A stretch of DNA of 64,000 nt from Mycoplana dimorpha (GCF_003046475.1 NZ_PZZZ01000010.1:1-64000), one strand, 5' to 3'; positions 1 to 9,499 are shown, counted from the stretch's first letter. Translations and numbers: made by a program. Notes: generated by a model not told the origin, from the letters alone.

Positions 1-481
1 TGGTGCCATGCGTAAACCCTGTAATCGTCATATGTCGAAGCCTCGTTCGGCAACAACATCAACAATCACACGCTGATCCGGAAGGTGGGGGAAAACCAGC
101 GCTTACGATAGTACTACATGCCGCGGTCGTGCAAAGAGCTGGTGGCACCCCGCCGATCCGCGCGCCAACCCAACTGAATGTCAGTCAAAAACGGGATAGC
201 GAGCAACGGTGTTCACAGCATGTTGAACACGCGCCTGATGCGAGTGGCGGTTCCACTCCTGTCTTCGCGGCTAGTCCCAGGCTGTTTGCAGACGACAATG
301 TCCCTCAATCGTCAGCCGCTAGCGGCACCGTGACTCGCGACGCTCGCCCAGTCCGCAAAGTGGTCCAGCGGATGCATTGGCGTGGCGAGGGGCGCTCATG
401 GTTTCGCGGCATTAGGTAGCAAAAACCACCAGACCTGAAATTGCATCCCGACTACCATGGTTTCGGTGAACGGAGCCTCGG
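1..481. other. Left-edge region without a supported gene
   Basis: No intact gene is supported here. A plus-strand reading frame at about 37-111 (containing FGNNINNHTLIRKVGENQ) reads like real protein sequence but stops at TAG (109-111) and has no start of its own, so it looks like the decayed end of a gene lying mostly left of the window. The longer open frame that overlaps it has arginine/serine-rich shadow-like composition. I cannot assign a family. Confidence 0.3.
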
Positions 482-692
482 ATGAGCGTCGCGTATGAGT
501 TGAAGCAGAAGCGGGTCGCGCTGGCTGAAAGGTTGCAGCAGCTTGAAAGAGAGCGGGTCGACATTGGGTGCGTTCGACCGTGTCATCCTGAGCTATGAGC
601 CTGACTACCAGCCGTCGCCCACACCTGGGGGCGCTAAACGCGAGCGTTCTCGAACCGTCGCATTGACCGAGTTCGTTTGCCAATTGGCATAA
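482..692 (+). pseudogene. Small frameshifted ORF, unknown family
   Basis: From ATG 482 the frame reads MSVAYELKQKRVALAERLQQ and continues as a charged helical stretch, then stops early at TGA. Removing one G from the GGG run near 572-574 would join it to a second frame (AFDRVILSYEPDYQPSP and onward) that runs to TAA 690-692, giving about 69 residues. The join is clean and both halves have protein-like composition, so I read it as one small gene with a +1 frameshift, or a sequencing error in a homopolymer. It precedes the toxin-antitoxin pair and its stop lies inside that pair's operator palindrome. The family is not recognised. Confidence 0.4.
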
Positions 693-706
693 ATGTGCTA
701 TTTATG
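688..706. promoter_or_regulatory. Palindrome, probable toxin-antitoxin operator
   Basis: Perfect inverted repeat CATAAAT-GTGCT-ATTTATG, 20 bases upstream of the antitoxin start. Xre-type antitoxins of RES pairs usually repress their own promoter through such sites; the assignment here rests on position only. Confidence 0.5.
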
Positions 707-726
707 TGCCAGAAAGTGAGGAAGTC

Positions 727-1137
727 ATGCAACTCCACCCCATTTCTGCAACACCATTTCAGGCATCCGCCGAAATCTCGGATGTGGAGGCAGCCGCGCT
801 GGCCCGCACGACTGTGAACCTTTTCAACGTTTGGAAGCTTACTGACGCACAGGCTTGCACATTGCTAGGTGGGTTGTCCGCGCGCACATGGGCACGCTGG
901 AAAGAAGGCAACGCGGGCCGTGTCAACCGAGACCTCAAAATGCGGATGGCTCATCTGATGGGTATCCATAAGGGACTGCGCCATCTGTTCAAAGATGCTT
1001 CAAGAGGCTACGAGTGGATCAAAGCGCCTAACAAGGCTTTTGGCGGCAAATCGGCGCTAGACATGATGCTTGGAGGCGAGCTTTCCGATCTCGCTGCTAT
1101 GCGTGAATGGCTGGATGCGGAACGAAGCGCATGGTAA
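727..1137 (+). CDS. Xre/MbcA/ParS-type antitoxin of a RES pair
   Basis: 136-residue protein with the layout of COG5642 antitoxins: an N-terminal Xre-like helical region (about 20-70, with LTDAQACTLLGGLSARTWARW) and a C-terminal toxin-binding half ending in a helix with MLGGELSDLAAMREWLDAER. It is expected to neutralise the downstream RES toxin by covering its active site and to repress the operon. ATG 727 is preferred over the in-frame GTG 706 because GAGGAAG lies just upstream of it and because 706 falls inside the operator palindrome. Its stop overlaps the toxin start by 7 nt (1131-1137), which implies translational coupling. The pair appears intact. Confidence 0.85.
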   Translation: MQLHPISATPFQASAEISDVEAAALARTTVNLFNVWKLTDAQACTLLGGLSARTWARWKEGNAGRVNRDLKMRMAHLMGIHKGLRHLFKDASRGYEWIKAPNKAFGGKSALDMMLGGELSDLAAMREWLDAERSAW

Positions 1138-1829
1138 GTGGCCTTGCCGTCCGTTCCCACGTACAGTGGCCTAAAACCTACCGCATTATTCGCTCGATCT
1201 ATCCGCCTATCGACCTGTTCGAGGATATTGCCGATCCCCGGGACTGGGAGGCCCTTGTCGCCGTTGAGGCGAAAACCAATCCTCGAATTCGGCTTGAGGT
1301 AGGTGACCTTGGAAAGGTGCCCCAGAACCGCCGCGTTTCCGGCACCGGGGCCAGTTATGTGATGGCCCCGTTTGTCCATTGCTCGACAGGGCGGCCAGGA
1401 CGATTCTCTGATGGATGCTATGGCGTCTACTATGCAGGCGAAAGCGAGGAAACTGCAGTCGCTGAGACCATACATCATCATCAAAAGTTCATGAATTCAA
1501 CGCCCCAGCCTCCGGGATGGACGTCGGACTTCCAAGTCTTGGTAGGTAGCGTGGATCGGGTCCTTGACGACGTGAACGCGGTGCCCGACGTGCTACACCC
1601 CGACGACTACACCGCTTCTCAGGAGGAGGGACGTGGTCTTCGGGCTACGGGAAGCGACGGACTACTCTGGAACAGCGTTCGAATGCCTGGTCAACGTTGT
1701 ATCGGCATCTTCTGGCCAGATGCCATAACCATTCCTGTCCAAGGACGGCACTACTGCTATCACTGGAACGGAGTGCGCGTAGATTACGTGCGCCAGTACG
1801 ACACCGGGACGATACTCGCGGTAACCTAA
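1131..1829 (+). CDS. RES-domain toxin (NAD+-degrading family)
   Basis: 232 residues from ATG 1131. RES toxins of characterised pairs deplete cellular NAD+ by hydrolysis or phosphorolysis. The sequence shows the RES pattern of spaced Arg, Glu and Ser residues in an ADP-ribosyltransferase-like fold: an N-terminal YRIIRSIYPP segment, a central GRPGRFSDGCYGVYYAGES block followed by the conserved Glu of ETAVAET, and a C-terminal half with FWPDAITIPVQGRHYCYHWNG. It overlaps the antitoxin gene by 7 nt, the usual antitoxin-first order. Nothing looks truncated. Family assignment is firm; the NAD+ activity is inferred from the family. Confidence 0.85.
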   Translation: MVSGLAVRSHVQWPKTYRIIRSIYPPIDLFEDIADPRDWEALVAVEAKTNPRIRLEVGDLGKVPQNRRVSGTGASYVMAPFVHCSTGRPGRFSDGCYGVYYAGESEETAVAETIHHHQKFMNSTPQPPGWTSDFQVLVGSVDRVLDDVNAVPDVLHPDDYTASQEEGRGLRATGSDGLLWNSVRMPGQRCIGIFWPDAITIPVQGRHYCYHWNGVRVDYVRQYDTGTILAVT

Positions 1830-1918
1830 CACGTGGGTTGTCCGGTGGCCTTTGCTATCTAATTCGTGGTTTCGCACCAGCGTGTTGACCAGCCCGTGTC
1901 GCGGACTAGGTCTTAGGG

Positions 1919-3079
1919 CTACTTTATCAGCCCTGCTGCGCGCAGCGCGTCTTCGATGGTTTTTTGGATGCCAGGAGCGTGCGCGTTCTTCGTCCCATAT
2001 GGACGATTGCCTGTCCGATCCTCCTGGAACTTGTCGGTGAGCGCACCGGGCACGAGTATCTCGCCGGTGTGGACATACTCTTGTGACGGCGTCTCTGTGC
2101 CGCGATGATGACGCGGGGCGTCGACAAGGCCCCAGAACGTTGCGATCCGCAAAGTGGAAGATATGCCAGATTCCAGCATGTATGGACCGGCCTTTCCGTA
2201 CCCGTCCGGACCACCCGTCGCCAACGGCGTGCCGTGGCCCATGCCATGGATCGTGTAGGATTCGATGCGTTCTCGTCCGTCTGCGCCATGCCAGACCTTG
2301 CGCAGAAATCCCTGCTCATTCTCGCTGACGTAGTCCGATGTCTTGACGCCATGAAGTCCTGACCACTGCCGGACGATCGCTGCCATGTTCGATATGTCCA
2401 CGACATCGTCAGCCGCTCCGTGCCATACCGAAATCGTGGGCCACTTGCCCTGCCAGGGCGATGCGTCGCGAACGAGCTGCTGCAACTGCAATTCGCTTGG
2501 GCCGCCATGGCCACGCATGCGATCGAACGCTTCGGGCATGTTCGAGGCGCTGCCAAAGGGCAATCCGGCGATAATGGCCCCGCCGGCAAAGACATCGGGG
2601 TAACTGGCCAGCATCCCCGATGCCATCGCCCCACCCGCAGATAGGCCGACGATGAAAATGCGGTCACGGTCCAGACCGTAGGCCGTCACCATGGTTTCGA
2701 TCATCTCCCGGATCGAGAGCGCTTCGCCTGCGTCTCGTTTCGCATCCTCCCGTATGAACCAGTTGAAGCAGAGATTGGCGTTGTTTGACCGCTGCTGCTC
2801 CGGAAACAGCAGGGCGAACCCGCACCGGTCGGCGAGGTCCGACCATCCTGCGCCCTCGTCGTATGCGGCCGCGCTTTGGGTGCAGCCATGCAAGGCGACC
2901 ACCAGCGGCGCGCCCTGTCCAAGGCTTTCGGGAATGAATGTCCTCGCCTTCAGGGCTCCAGGATTGGACCCGGTCGGCTCCATGTCCTTGAGACGGTTAC
3001 GGGTGGGGCGGTGGTTGACGCCGCCATGCACAGCTCTGAGCGCGGCGAGCCGGGCAATGGTGTCGGACAGTTTTCTCAT
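1919..3079 (-). CDS. PHB depolymerase-family esterase (extracellular esterase-like)
   Basis: 386-residue alpha/beta hydrolase of the esterase PHB_depolymerase / LpqC type, hydrolysing short-chain polyesters or similar esters. Visible signs: an oxyanion-hole strand LVVALHGCTQSA, a GLSAGGAM nucleophile elbow (GxSxG), an aspartate region SVWHGAADDVVD and a histidine region YTIHGMGHGTP. The ATG at 3079 (MRKLSDTIARL) is chosen because related proteins begin with this short helical segment; 14 more codons are open upstream. No clear signal peptide follows either start, so an intracellular location is possible. It is transcribed alone, convergent with the toxin gene. The natural substrate cannot be read from the sequence. 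Confidence 0.85.
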   Translation of the reverse strand: MRKLSDTIARLAALRAVHGGVNHRPTRNRLKDMEPTGSNPGALKARTFIPESLGQGAPLVVALHGCTQSAAAYDEGAGWSDLADRCGFALLFPEQQRSNNANLCFNWFIREDAKRDAGEALSIREMIETMVTAYGLDRDRIFIVGLSAGGAMASGMLASYPDVFAGGAIIAGLPFGSASNMPEAFDRMRGHGGPSELQLQQLVRDASPWQGKWPTISVWHGAADDVVDISNMAAIVRQWSGLHGVKTSDYVSENEQGFLRKVWHGADGRERIESYTIHGMGHGTPLATGGPDGYGKAGPYMLESGISSTLRIATFWGLVDAPRHHRGTETPSQEYVHTGEILVPGALTDKFQEDRTGNRPYGTKNAHAPGIQKTIEDALRAAGLIK

Positions 3080-3386
3080 TTTCGAAATCCCGTTTGCAAG
3101 TGGCCGACACGCTGCCGACACCTAACAACGCACTTGCAAGCAATTTGTTGCTGCGCTGCACAAAAGAACGCCGGAAGGTCTGGCTGGAAATACGAAATAT
3201 GCGGCGGCGAGCTGCTGCGACAGGGATGTTGCTGGATCCACAGCTTGATCTATGTCGCCCATCGACGAGCCAACATCCGTATTACCCCGGGCCACGGTGC
3301 TGTCGCTGAAGACCTTCCCACAATGCCTTGCAAGGCGGCCGATCGCTCGATAAGTTCCAAGGCCACAAGAACAAAGGGGATCGAAC
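3080..3386. other. Intergenic region upstream of cold-shock gene
   Basis: About 300 bases between the divergent esterase and cspA genes. No protein-like frame is evident. It probably contains both promoters and, since cold-shock mRNAs typically have long leaders, a cspA 5' untranslated region; I did not find a convincing hairpin set to prove this. Confidence 0.3.
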
Positions 3387-3590
3387 ATGGCCGCAGGGAC
3401 TGTGAAGTTTTTTAATCAGGACAAGGGCTTTGGCTTCATAACGCCCGACGAAGGTGGAGCCGATGTTTTTGTGCATGTATCCGCTCTGCAAGGCTTAGGC
3501 TCGCTCCAAGACGGACAAAAGGTGAGCTACGATCTCGGGCAGGACCGCAAAACCGGAAAGTCTAAAGCTGAAAACGTCAGACCTCTTTGA
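3387..3590 (+). CDS. cspA: CspA-family cold-shock protein
   Basis: 67 residues, the usual size for a single OB-fold cold-shock domain. It carries both RNA-binding motifs, KGFGFI (RNP1) and VFVHVS (RNP2), and begins [17 protein letters not shown]. Such proteins bind single-stranded RNA or DNA and act as RNA chaperones. A GGGGA ribosome-binding site precedes ATG 3387. Rhizobia carry several paralogues, so cold induction of this copy cannot be assumed. It stands alone between the esterase and the DNA-repair block. Confidence 0.95.
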   Translation: MAAGTVKFFNQDKGFGFITPDEGGADVFVHVSALQGLGSLQDGQKVSYDLGQDRKTGKSKAENVRPL

Positions 3591-3917
3591 TTTCCGAAAC
3601 TGAGCAGGTCGATTGTTTCCGACCGCATCTAGGATCACTGTACCCGACGGGAGCAATGCGAAGTGAAAGTCGGGGGGATCGTTTCGAAAAATGAGGCCCC
3701 CCGTTGCTTTGGACTGCCTCGGGACTAGGTAAGCGTCGTTTCAGCGACCTCCACAATCCGGTTACCCTCCAGGAGCAAGCCCCGAACGACGACCTCGGCG
3801 GCCGTTGCCCGGGCCGCGTTCCACGTGGTGGCATTTGCCGACACGTTGACGCGTCGAGCGGGGTCGAAGCAGGTAAGAGGGGCCGACCGACGCGCGAGCT
3901 ATCACCAACACTGGCGG
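3591..3917. other. Gap between cspA and dinB, possible gene remnant
   Basis: No complete gene. On the minus strand a short frame (roughly 3725-3900) reads NVSANATTWNAARATAAEVV and on to ETTLT before a stop. It is protein-like but lacks a start codon and is bounded by stops, so I treat it as a possible remnant only. Confidence 0.25.
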
Positions 3918-5009
3918 TCAATCATGCAGTGACAGTTTGAGTTGCTGATTTTGCAGATGGTTGGTTTCAAGGGAGGAGAGCGTCACCCCCAGCAGCCGAA
4001 TGGCCTTTGGAAACGGATAGATCGCCTCGAGCAGCGCGCTTGCCAGGACCAGGATTTCGGCCTCGTCGGAGAACGATCTCGCAAGCGTTCGGCTGCGGGT
4101 GATCTGCTGAAAATCCGTGTACTTCACCTTGAGGGTAACGGTCTTTGCCGATAGTTGATGGGTCTCGCAATATTGCCAGACCTTGCTGACCAGCGGTGCG
4201 AGTTCGTCCAGCGCCCGCTGCAATTCCGAAATGTCTTGTGCAAAGGTGTCCTCGGCACCAACGGATTTCCGCTCGCGATCGGATTTGACCTGGCGGTCGT
4301 CGATCCCGCGCGCGATTCCGTAGAAGTAGGGTCCCGATTTGCCGAAATGCTCGCTCAGGAAGTCGAGCGACTTCGCCCTCAGGTCCGCCCCCGTCTCGAT
4401 CCCCAGTCGGTGCATCTTCTCTGCCGTCGCCGGTCCAACCCCATGAAACTTCTCGACTGGCAAAGTCGCGACGAAGGCGGGGCCATTTTTCGGGGTGATC
4501 ACCGCCTGACCGTTTGGCTTGTTCAGGTCGCTCGCCATCTTGGCCAAGAACTTGTTGTAGGAGATCCCAGCCGACGCGTTCAGGCCCGTGACCGCCTTGA
4601 TGCGGGCACGGATCTCCAGCGCGATGTCGGTCGCGATCGTCATACCCTTTAGGTTATCGGTGACGTCGAGGTAGGCCTCGTCGAGCGACAGCGGCTCGAT
4701 CGACGGCGTGTACTCCGCAAAAATGGCCCTGATCTGTTGCGAGACGGCTCTGTAGACCTCGAAGCGCGGCTTCACGAAGATCAGCTCGGGGCATTTGCGG
4801 GCGGCCGTCACCGACGGCATGGCCGAGCGAACGCCGAACTTTCGCGCTTCATAGCTTGCCGCCGCCACGACCCCGCGGGCAGCGGGGCTGCCGACGGCCA
4901 CGGGCTTGCCGCGCAGGTCCGGGTTGTCCCGCTGTTCGACGGATGCATAGAAGGCATCCATGTCGACGTGGATGATCTTGCGAATCGGCGCGGCGGGAAC
5001 GTCGAGCAA
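3918..5009 (-). CDS. dinB: DNA polymerase IV (Y-family, DinB)
   Basis: About 363 residues of a Y-family translesion polymerase. The catalytic palm motifs are present: IIHVDMDAFYASVEQRDNP near the N-terminus (first metal-binding Asp) and PLSLDEAYLDVT (the SLDE motif). They are followed by helix-hairpin-helix repeats (VEKFHGVGPATAEKMHRLGI) and the little-finger domain. TTG 5009 is preferred: GGAAAGGA precedes it and it gives the normal short leader before RKIIHVDMDAF; a longer frame would run back over the helicase gene. The gene lies 16 nt downstream of that helicase gene, so they are likely co-transcribed. The C-terminus QQLKLSLHD is a weak match to the usual beta-clamp motif. Confidence 0.92.
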   Translation of the reverse strand: MLDVPAAPIRKIIHVDMDAFYASVEQRDNPDLRGKPVAVGSPAARGVVAAASYEARKFGVRSAMPSVTAARKCPELIFVKPRFEVYRAVSQQIRAIFAEYTPSIEPLSLDEAYLDVTDNLKGMTIATDIALEIRARIKAVTGLNASAGISYNKFLAKMASDLNKPNGQAVITPKNGPAFVATLPVEKFHGVGPATAEKMHRLGIETGADLRAKSLDFLSEHFGKSGPYFYGIARGIDDRQVKSDRERKSVGAEDTFAQDISELQRALDELAPLVSKVWQYCETHQLSAKTVTLKVKYTDFQQITRSRTLARSFSDEAEILVLASALLEAIYPFPKAIRLLGVTLSSLETNHLQNQQLKLSLHD

Positions 5010-5025
5010 AGCGAGTCCTTTCCGC

Positions 5026-7095
5026 TCACTTCCACATCGAGCGCATGCGTGCGCCAACGTCGATCCGGACCTGCCGTGCACTGCGCTCGCCACCGTTGGC
5101 CGCAACCTTCGGCCAGCTCGTCACCTCGAAGAACTGCAAGAGCGTTGCCGGGATGAACCGCGTCCGTGACGCGTAGACGTGGCGATCGCCCTGGCTGTTC
5201 TGGCCGTGGGTGAAGAAGCGCTGTGGTGTGAGTAGCGTCAGGCTGTCGCGCGCTCTGGTCATCCCGACATAGAGCAGCCGCAGCTCTTCCTCGAGCTCGG
5301 CTGTCGTGCCTGCGCCGAGATCGGACGGGATACAGCCGTCGACAACGTTCAGCATGAACACCGAGCGCCATTCCTGTCCCTTGGCCGAATGAATGGTCGA
5401 GAGAATGAGATAGTCCTCGTCAAGCAGCGGCACCCCGGCCTGGTCGCTCGTGGCGTCGGGCGGATCGAGGGTGAGCTCGGTCAGAAACCGTTCCCTGCTG
5501 GGATAGCCAGCCGCGATCTGCTCGAGTTGCAACAGGTCCGCCTTGCGGGTGTCGGCGTCCTCGTGGATCCTTTCGAGGTGCGGTTCATACCAGGCACGGG
5601 CGGTGGCGATCTCGGCAGGCCATCCGCCGGCCGCCTTCCGCAGGCTGGAGAGCAGGGTAACGAAGTTGGTCCAGTCCTCGCCCGTCTTCGGCGGCGGCGG
5701 GACTTCGGCGAGCGAGAGCAGGGGCTCGGGGTCGGCGGCGATGGCATCGAGGATCTTCCCGGCCGTCTGCGGACCGATGCCCGGCAACATCTGGAGAAGC
5801 CGAAACCCGGCAACCCGATCACGCGGGTTCTGCGCAAAGCGCAGGACGGCGAGCAGATCCTTCACATGCGCGCTGTCGAGGAACTTGAGGCCGCCGAACT
5901 TGACGAAGGGAATGTTGCGTCGGGTGAGTTCGATCTCGAGCGCGCCGCTGTGGTTCGACGAGCGGAACAGCACGGCCTGCTGCTTGAGCGTGATGCCGAC
6001 CTCGCGGTCGGCCAGCACCTGCTCGACGATATAGTTGGCCTGGTCGGCTTCATCTCTGACGGTAACGAGCAAGGGGCGCTGCTCTGACTGCCGATCCGTC
6101 CAAAGGTTTTTCGTGAAGCGCTCGCGCGCCAGGTCGATGACGCCGTTTGCCGCCGCGAGGATCGGCTGCGTCGAGCGATAATTGCGGTCCAGCGTGATGA
6201 CGTCCGCTGGCTTCGGTGAGAACTGGTTCGGGAAGTCGAGGATGTTGCGGACGGTCGCGGCGCGGAACGAATAGATCGACTGTGCGTCGTCGCCGACGAC
6301 GGTGAGACCGCGTCCACCAGGTTTCAGTGCCATCAGGATCGAGGCCTGCAGCCGATTGGTGTCCTGGTATTCGTCGACGAGGACGTGGTCGAAGCGGTTG
6401 CCGATGTCGTCGGCAAGCTCCGGATCGGAGACCATCTGTGCCCAGTAGAGAAGCAGGTCGTCGTAGTCGAGAACGTTCTGCGCCTGCTTGGCTTCGACAT
6501 AGCCTGAAAAGAGCTGCTTGAGTTGCTCTTCCCATCCCAGCACCCATGGATAGGCGGTCTTGAGCACCTCAGTGATCGAGCTTTCGGAGTTGACGACACG
6601 GGAATAGATCGCAAGGCACGTGCCTTTCGTCGGAAAGCGGCTTTCCGTCTTCGAGAGGCCGAGTTCGTGGCGAACGAGGTTCATCAGGTCGGCGCTGTCT
6701 TCGCGGTCATGGATCGTGAAGTCGACGTTGAGACCGATCTGTTCGGCATACATCCGCAGCAGTCGCGCTCCGATGCCGTGGAACGTGCCCGACCAGGCCA
6801 GCGCATCAGTCATGATCGCCGCGTTGTCGCCGAGCACCTGCCGACAAATGCGCTCGACCCGCCGGGCCATCTCCGAGGCGGCCCGTCGCGAGAAGGTCAT
6901 CAGCAGGATGCGGCGGGGATCGGCCCCGTTGACGATGAGATGCGCCACCCGATGCGCCAGGGTGTTGGTCTTTCCAGACCCCGCACCCGCGATGATCAGC
7001 AGCGGACCGCCGACCCTCCCATCCGGCAGCCCAACGCCGTGCTCGACCGCCTCGCGCTGACGGTCGTTCAGTTTCTCCAGATACGTCGCGCTCAT
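5026..7095 (-). CDS. UvrD/PcrA-like superfamily 1A DNA helicase
   Basis: 689 residues with the SF1A motifs in order: Q-motif LNDRQREAV, Walker A AGAGSGKTNT, LLMTFSRRAASEM (Ia), DYDDLL, motif II VDEYQDTN, motif III VVGDDAQSIYSFRAA, motif IV LDRNYRST, motif V TIHSAKGQEW and motif VI YVGMTRARDSLTLL. It unwinds DNA 3' to 5' using ATP. It is clearly a helicase, but the C-terminal third differs from housekeeping UvrD, as seen for accessory UvrD copies. ATG 7095 (MSATYLEKLNDRQ) places the Q-motif at the normal distance from the N-terminus. Followed by dinB after 16 nt, and divergent from imuA across a shared LexA box, so damage induction is likely. Confidence 0.9.
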   Translation of the reverse strand: MSATYLEKLNDRQREAVEHGVGLPDGRVGGPLLIIAGAGSGKTNTLAHRVAHLIVNGADPRRILLMTFSRRAASEMARRVERICRQVLGDNAAIMTDALAWSGTFHGIGARLLRMYAEQIGLNVDFTIHDREDSADLMNLVRHELGLSKTESRFPTKGTCLAIYSRVVNSESSITEVLKTAYPWVLGWEEQLKQLFSGYVEAKQAQNVLDYDDLLLYWAQMVSDPELADDIGNRFDHVLVDEYQDTNRLQASILMALKPGGRGLTVVGDDAQSIYSFRAATVRNILDFPNQFSPKPADVITLDRNYRSTQPILAAANGVIDLARERFTKNLWTDRQSEQRPLLVTVRDEADQANYIVEQVLADREVGITLKQQAVLFRSSNHSGALEIELTRRNIPFVKFGGLKFLDSAHVKDLLAVLRFAQNPRDRVAGFRLLQMLPGIGPQTAGKILDAIAADPEPLLSLAEVPPPPKTGEDWTNFVTLLSSLRKAAGGWPAEIATARAWYEPHLERIHEDADTRKADLLQLEQIAAGYPSRERFLTELTLDPPDATSDQAGVPLLDEDYLILSTIHSAKGQEWRSVFMLNVVDGCIPSDLGAGTTAELEEELRLLYVGMTRARDSLTLLTPQRFFTHGQNSQGDRHVYASRTRFIPATLLQFFEVTSWPKVAANGGERSARQVRIDVGARMRSMWK

Positions 7096-7244
7096 TTGTC
7101 CCCACGTAGATAAGAAAAAATTCCTGTGATCGACCTCCGACGTATCCATCTGACGTGGTTGGCGAAATACCGAGAGATCGGCGGCCATGACGTCGGATGG
7201 CGCGTTTGGCGAGCACAGGCCCGATTGACTCGTGCGGCCGATCG

Positions 7245-7259
7245 GAACAAATAAGGAAC
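7245..7259. promoter_or_regulatory. LexA box (SOS operator), alphaproteobacterial type
   Basis: GAAC-AAATAAG-GAAC matches exactly the reverse complement of the alphaproteobacterial LexA consensus GTTC-N7-GTTC. It sits 49 bases upstream of the imuA start and 149 bases upstream of the divergent helicase start. It should place the imuA-imuB-dnaE2 operon, and possibly the helicase-dinB operon, under LexA repression. Confidence 0.85.
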
Positions 7260-7308
7260 ATATCGGTTCCGATCGACGCTGAAAACCCCAGGGAGCCTAC
7301 ATAAAACC

Positions 7309-8067
7309 GTGTCTTCAATAGCGATCAATCCGATCATTGCCGAACTGCGAGAACGCATTGCCGTGCTCGGGAACGCCAATGCGCGTCCTCGCAAGGTGCT
7401 GCCGTTCGGCGCTGCGGAGATCGATGAGCGGTTGCCAGGCGGCGGTCTTGCATATGGCGCACTGCACGAAGTTGCGGGCGGAGGGAGCGGGACGGTCGAC
7501 GGGGCGGCCGCCGCGCTGTTCGTCGCTGGGATCGCGGCGCGTACGGAAGGCAAATGTCTCTGGTGCCTGACGCGACCGGATCTGTTCTTTCCCGCGCTTT
7601 CGCAAGCGGGCCTGCACTCTGACCGGGTCATCTTCTGCGAGAGCGATCGGGAAGAGGACGTGCTCTCGGCGATGGAGGAGGGGCTCTCCTTTGGGGGATT
7701 GGCATTGGTCGTCGCCGAGCTGGTGCGGTTGCCGATGACAGCTTCGCGCCGTTTGCAGCTTGCTGCCGAGAAGACGGGTTCGATGGGCATCGTTCTGCGC
7801 CGTTGGCGTCGACAGAACGAGGCCTCCGACTATGGCCAGCCGACGGCATCGACCACGCGATGGAGGATCAGCGTGTTGCCGTCGGAGCCCCTGCCAGTCG
7901 CGGGCATTGGCAGGGCGAGGTGGCTGGTGGAACTGATGCGCGTGAAAGCGGGCGCGTGCGCTGAGTTTGAAATTGGAGCCCCCGATGCCAAGGGTCGTAT
8001 CAGTCTACTTCCCGTACCTGACCACGGACCGGATCAGGCGATCTGGCGCAGAAGCCATACCGGTTGA
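7309..8067 (+). CDS. imuA: ImuA, RecA-like mutasome subunit
   Basis: 252 residues, starting at GTG 7309. ImuA is a RecA/SulA-related accessory protein needed with ImuB and DnaE2 for damage-induced mutagenesis. The sequence has the typical opening VLPFGAAEIDERLPGGGLAYGALHEV, a RecA-like core (CLWCLTRPDLFFPAL, VIFCESDREEDVLSAMEEGL, ALVVAELVRLPMTASRRLQLAAEKTG) and the C-terminal RWLVELMRVKAG segment. It is the first gene of the operon downstream of the LexA box and overlaps imuB by 83 nt. Confidence 0.93.
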   Translation: MSSIAINPIIAELRERIAVLGNANARPRKVLPFGAAEIDERLPGGGLAYGALHEVAGGGSGTVDGAAAALFVAGIAARTEGKCLWCLTRPDLFFPALSQAGLHSDRVIFCESDREEDVLSAMEEGLSFGGLALVVAELVRLPMTASRRLQLAAEKTGSMGIVLRRWRRQNEASDYGQPTASTTRWRISVLPSEPLPVAGIGRARWLVELMRVKAGACAEFEIGAPDAKGRISLLPVPDHGPDQAIWRRSHTG

Positions 8068-9499
8068 CCAGCCGCTCGTCGTGGTCTCGAAAAGCGGCTC
8101 CAAGCGCTGGCTTTCCGCGGTCGATCGCGTTGCCCTGGGCCTCGGCTTGCGTCCGGGAATGCCTACAAGCAAGGCGCAGGCGATGGTGGCCAATCTTGCC
8201 ATGGTCGACGCCGAGCCTGCGGAGGATGCCGCCACCCTGAAGCGCCTGGCGCTTTGGATGCTGCGACAGTACAGCCCCGTTGTGGCGGTCGACGGCACGG
8301 ATGGTATCGTCATGGACACCGAAGGAGCCGACCATCTCCAGGGTGGCGAGGAACTGCTTGCCTCGGGTCTGGTCAATCGACTGCGTAGTCGTGGGCTGGC
8401 TGCACGGGCGGCGGTGGCCGACACCTGGGGTGCGGCCCATGCCATCGCCCGGCTTGCGAGTGTTGAAGTGACCGTCGTGCCGAGGGGCAGCCTCGCCAAG
8501 GCGGTGGCCGGGCTTCCCGTGCAGGCGCTCAGGCTTTCCGCAGAGACTGTTCAAGCGCTGCGTAGCTTCGGTGTCGAGACCATTGGTCAGTTGTCTGCGA
8601 TGCCGCGCGCCCCGTTGACGCTGCGGCTTGGCCCAGAGCCTGCGCGTCGGCTCGACCAGATGTTTGGGCGGCTCGCGGAGCCCATCGAGCCGATCCGGAC
8701 ACCCGAACTCGTTGAGGTGTCCAAAAATTTCCCCGAGCCGATCGGTGCTGCCGAAACCATTGCCAAATACACCCGCCGTCTCGTTGGAATGCTGTCCACG
8801 CGGCTGGAGCGACAGGGACTTGGGGTCCGTCGCTGTGATCTGGTCTTCCAGCGGGTCGACAACACCCGTCAGCATCTGCGCGCGGGGCTCGCCAAACCTG
8901 TTCGCGATCCCGCTCGCATATCCAAGCTCCTTTGCGACCGCATCGAGAAGATCGATCCGGGCTTCGGCATCGAGAAAATGACCTTGGTCGCGCTTATGGT
9001 CGAACCGCTTGAGGAACATCAGGTCGCCACGGAACTGATCGAGGAGAGCGTGGTCGACCTCGCGCCGCTCGTGGACATCCTTGGCAACCGGGGGCACCGG
9101 CTTTATCGGGTCGCGCCCGTCGCTTCCGACGTGCCCGAGCGCTCGGTAAAACGCATCGCGCCAACAGCTCCGGAGCGAGCGGAAACCTGGGTGGCCAAGT
9201 GGCCGCGACCATCACGGTTGCTCGCCAGTCCCGAACCAATCGAGGTCGTCGCACTCCTTCCCGATCATCCGCCGGCGGCGTTCACCTGGCGAGGGAAGAG
9301 ACGCAAGGTCAAACGCGCCGATGGACCTGAGCGCATCTTCGGAGAGTGGTGGCTTCGGCCAAGAGAGCCTCAGGCCGTCCGCGACTACTTCGTTGTCGAG
9401 GATGAGTTCGGCGAGCGCTTCTGGGTCTATCGGGCGGGAGACGGCGTCGACCTGGGAACAGGATCGCAGCGCTGGTTTCTGCATGGAATATTCGGATGA
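7985..9499 (+). CDS. imuB: ImuB, catalytically inactive Y-family polymerase homologue
   Basis: 504 residues. ImuB is the hub of the mutasome, linking the beta clamp, ImuA and DnaE2. It has the Y-family layout, but the N-terminus reads [18 protein letters not shown], lacking the catalytic aspartate found in the DinB encoded at 3918-5009 (DMDAF). This is the family norm. A thumb-like [20 protein letters not shown] and a long C-terminal tail ending in RWFLHGIFG follow. ATG 7985 is chosen because family members begin with MPR-V-S-x-YFP; 83 nt overlap imuA. The stop overlaps the dnaE2 start (ATGA, 9496-9499). A decayed copy of its last 300 bases is present at 24.9-25.2 kb. Confidence 0.93.
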   Translation: MPRVVSVYFPYLTTDRIRRSGAEAIPVDQPLVVVSKSGSKRWLSAVDRVALGLGLRPGMPTSKAQAMVANLAMVDAEPAEDAATLKRLALWMLRQYSPVVAVDGTDGIVMDTEGADHLQGGEELLASGLVNRLRSRGLAARAAVADTWGAAHAIARLASVEVTVVPRGSLAKAVAGLPVQALRLSAETVQALRSFGVETIGQLSAMPRAPLTLRLGPEPARRLDQMFGRLAEPIEPIRTPELVEVSKNFPEPIGAAETIAKYTRRLVGMLSTRLERQGLGVRRCDLVFQRVDNTRQHLRAGLAKPVRDPARISKLLCDRIEKIDPGFGIEKMTLVALMVEPLEEHQVATELIEESVVDLAPLVDILGNRGHRLYRVAPVASDVPERSVKRIAPTAPERAETWVAKWPRPSRLLASPEPIEVVALLPDHPPAAFTWRGKRRKVKRADGPERIFGEWWLRPREPQAVRDYFVVEDEFGERFWVYRAGDGVDLGTGSQRWFLHGIFG

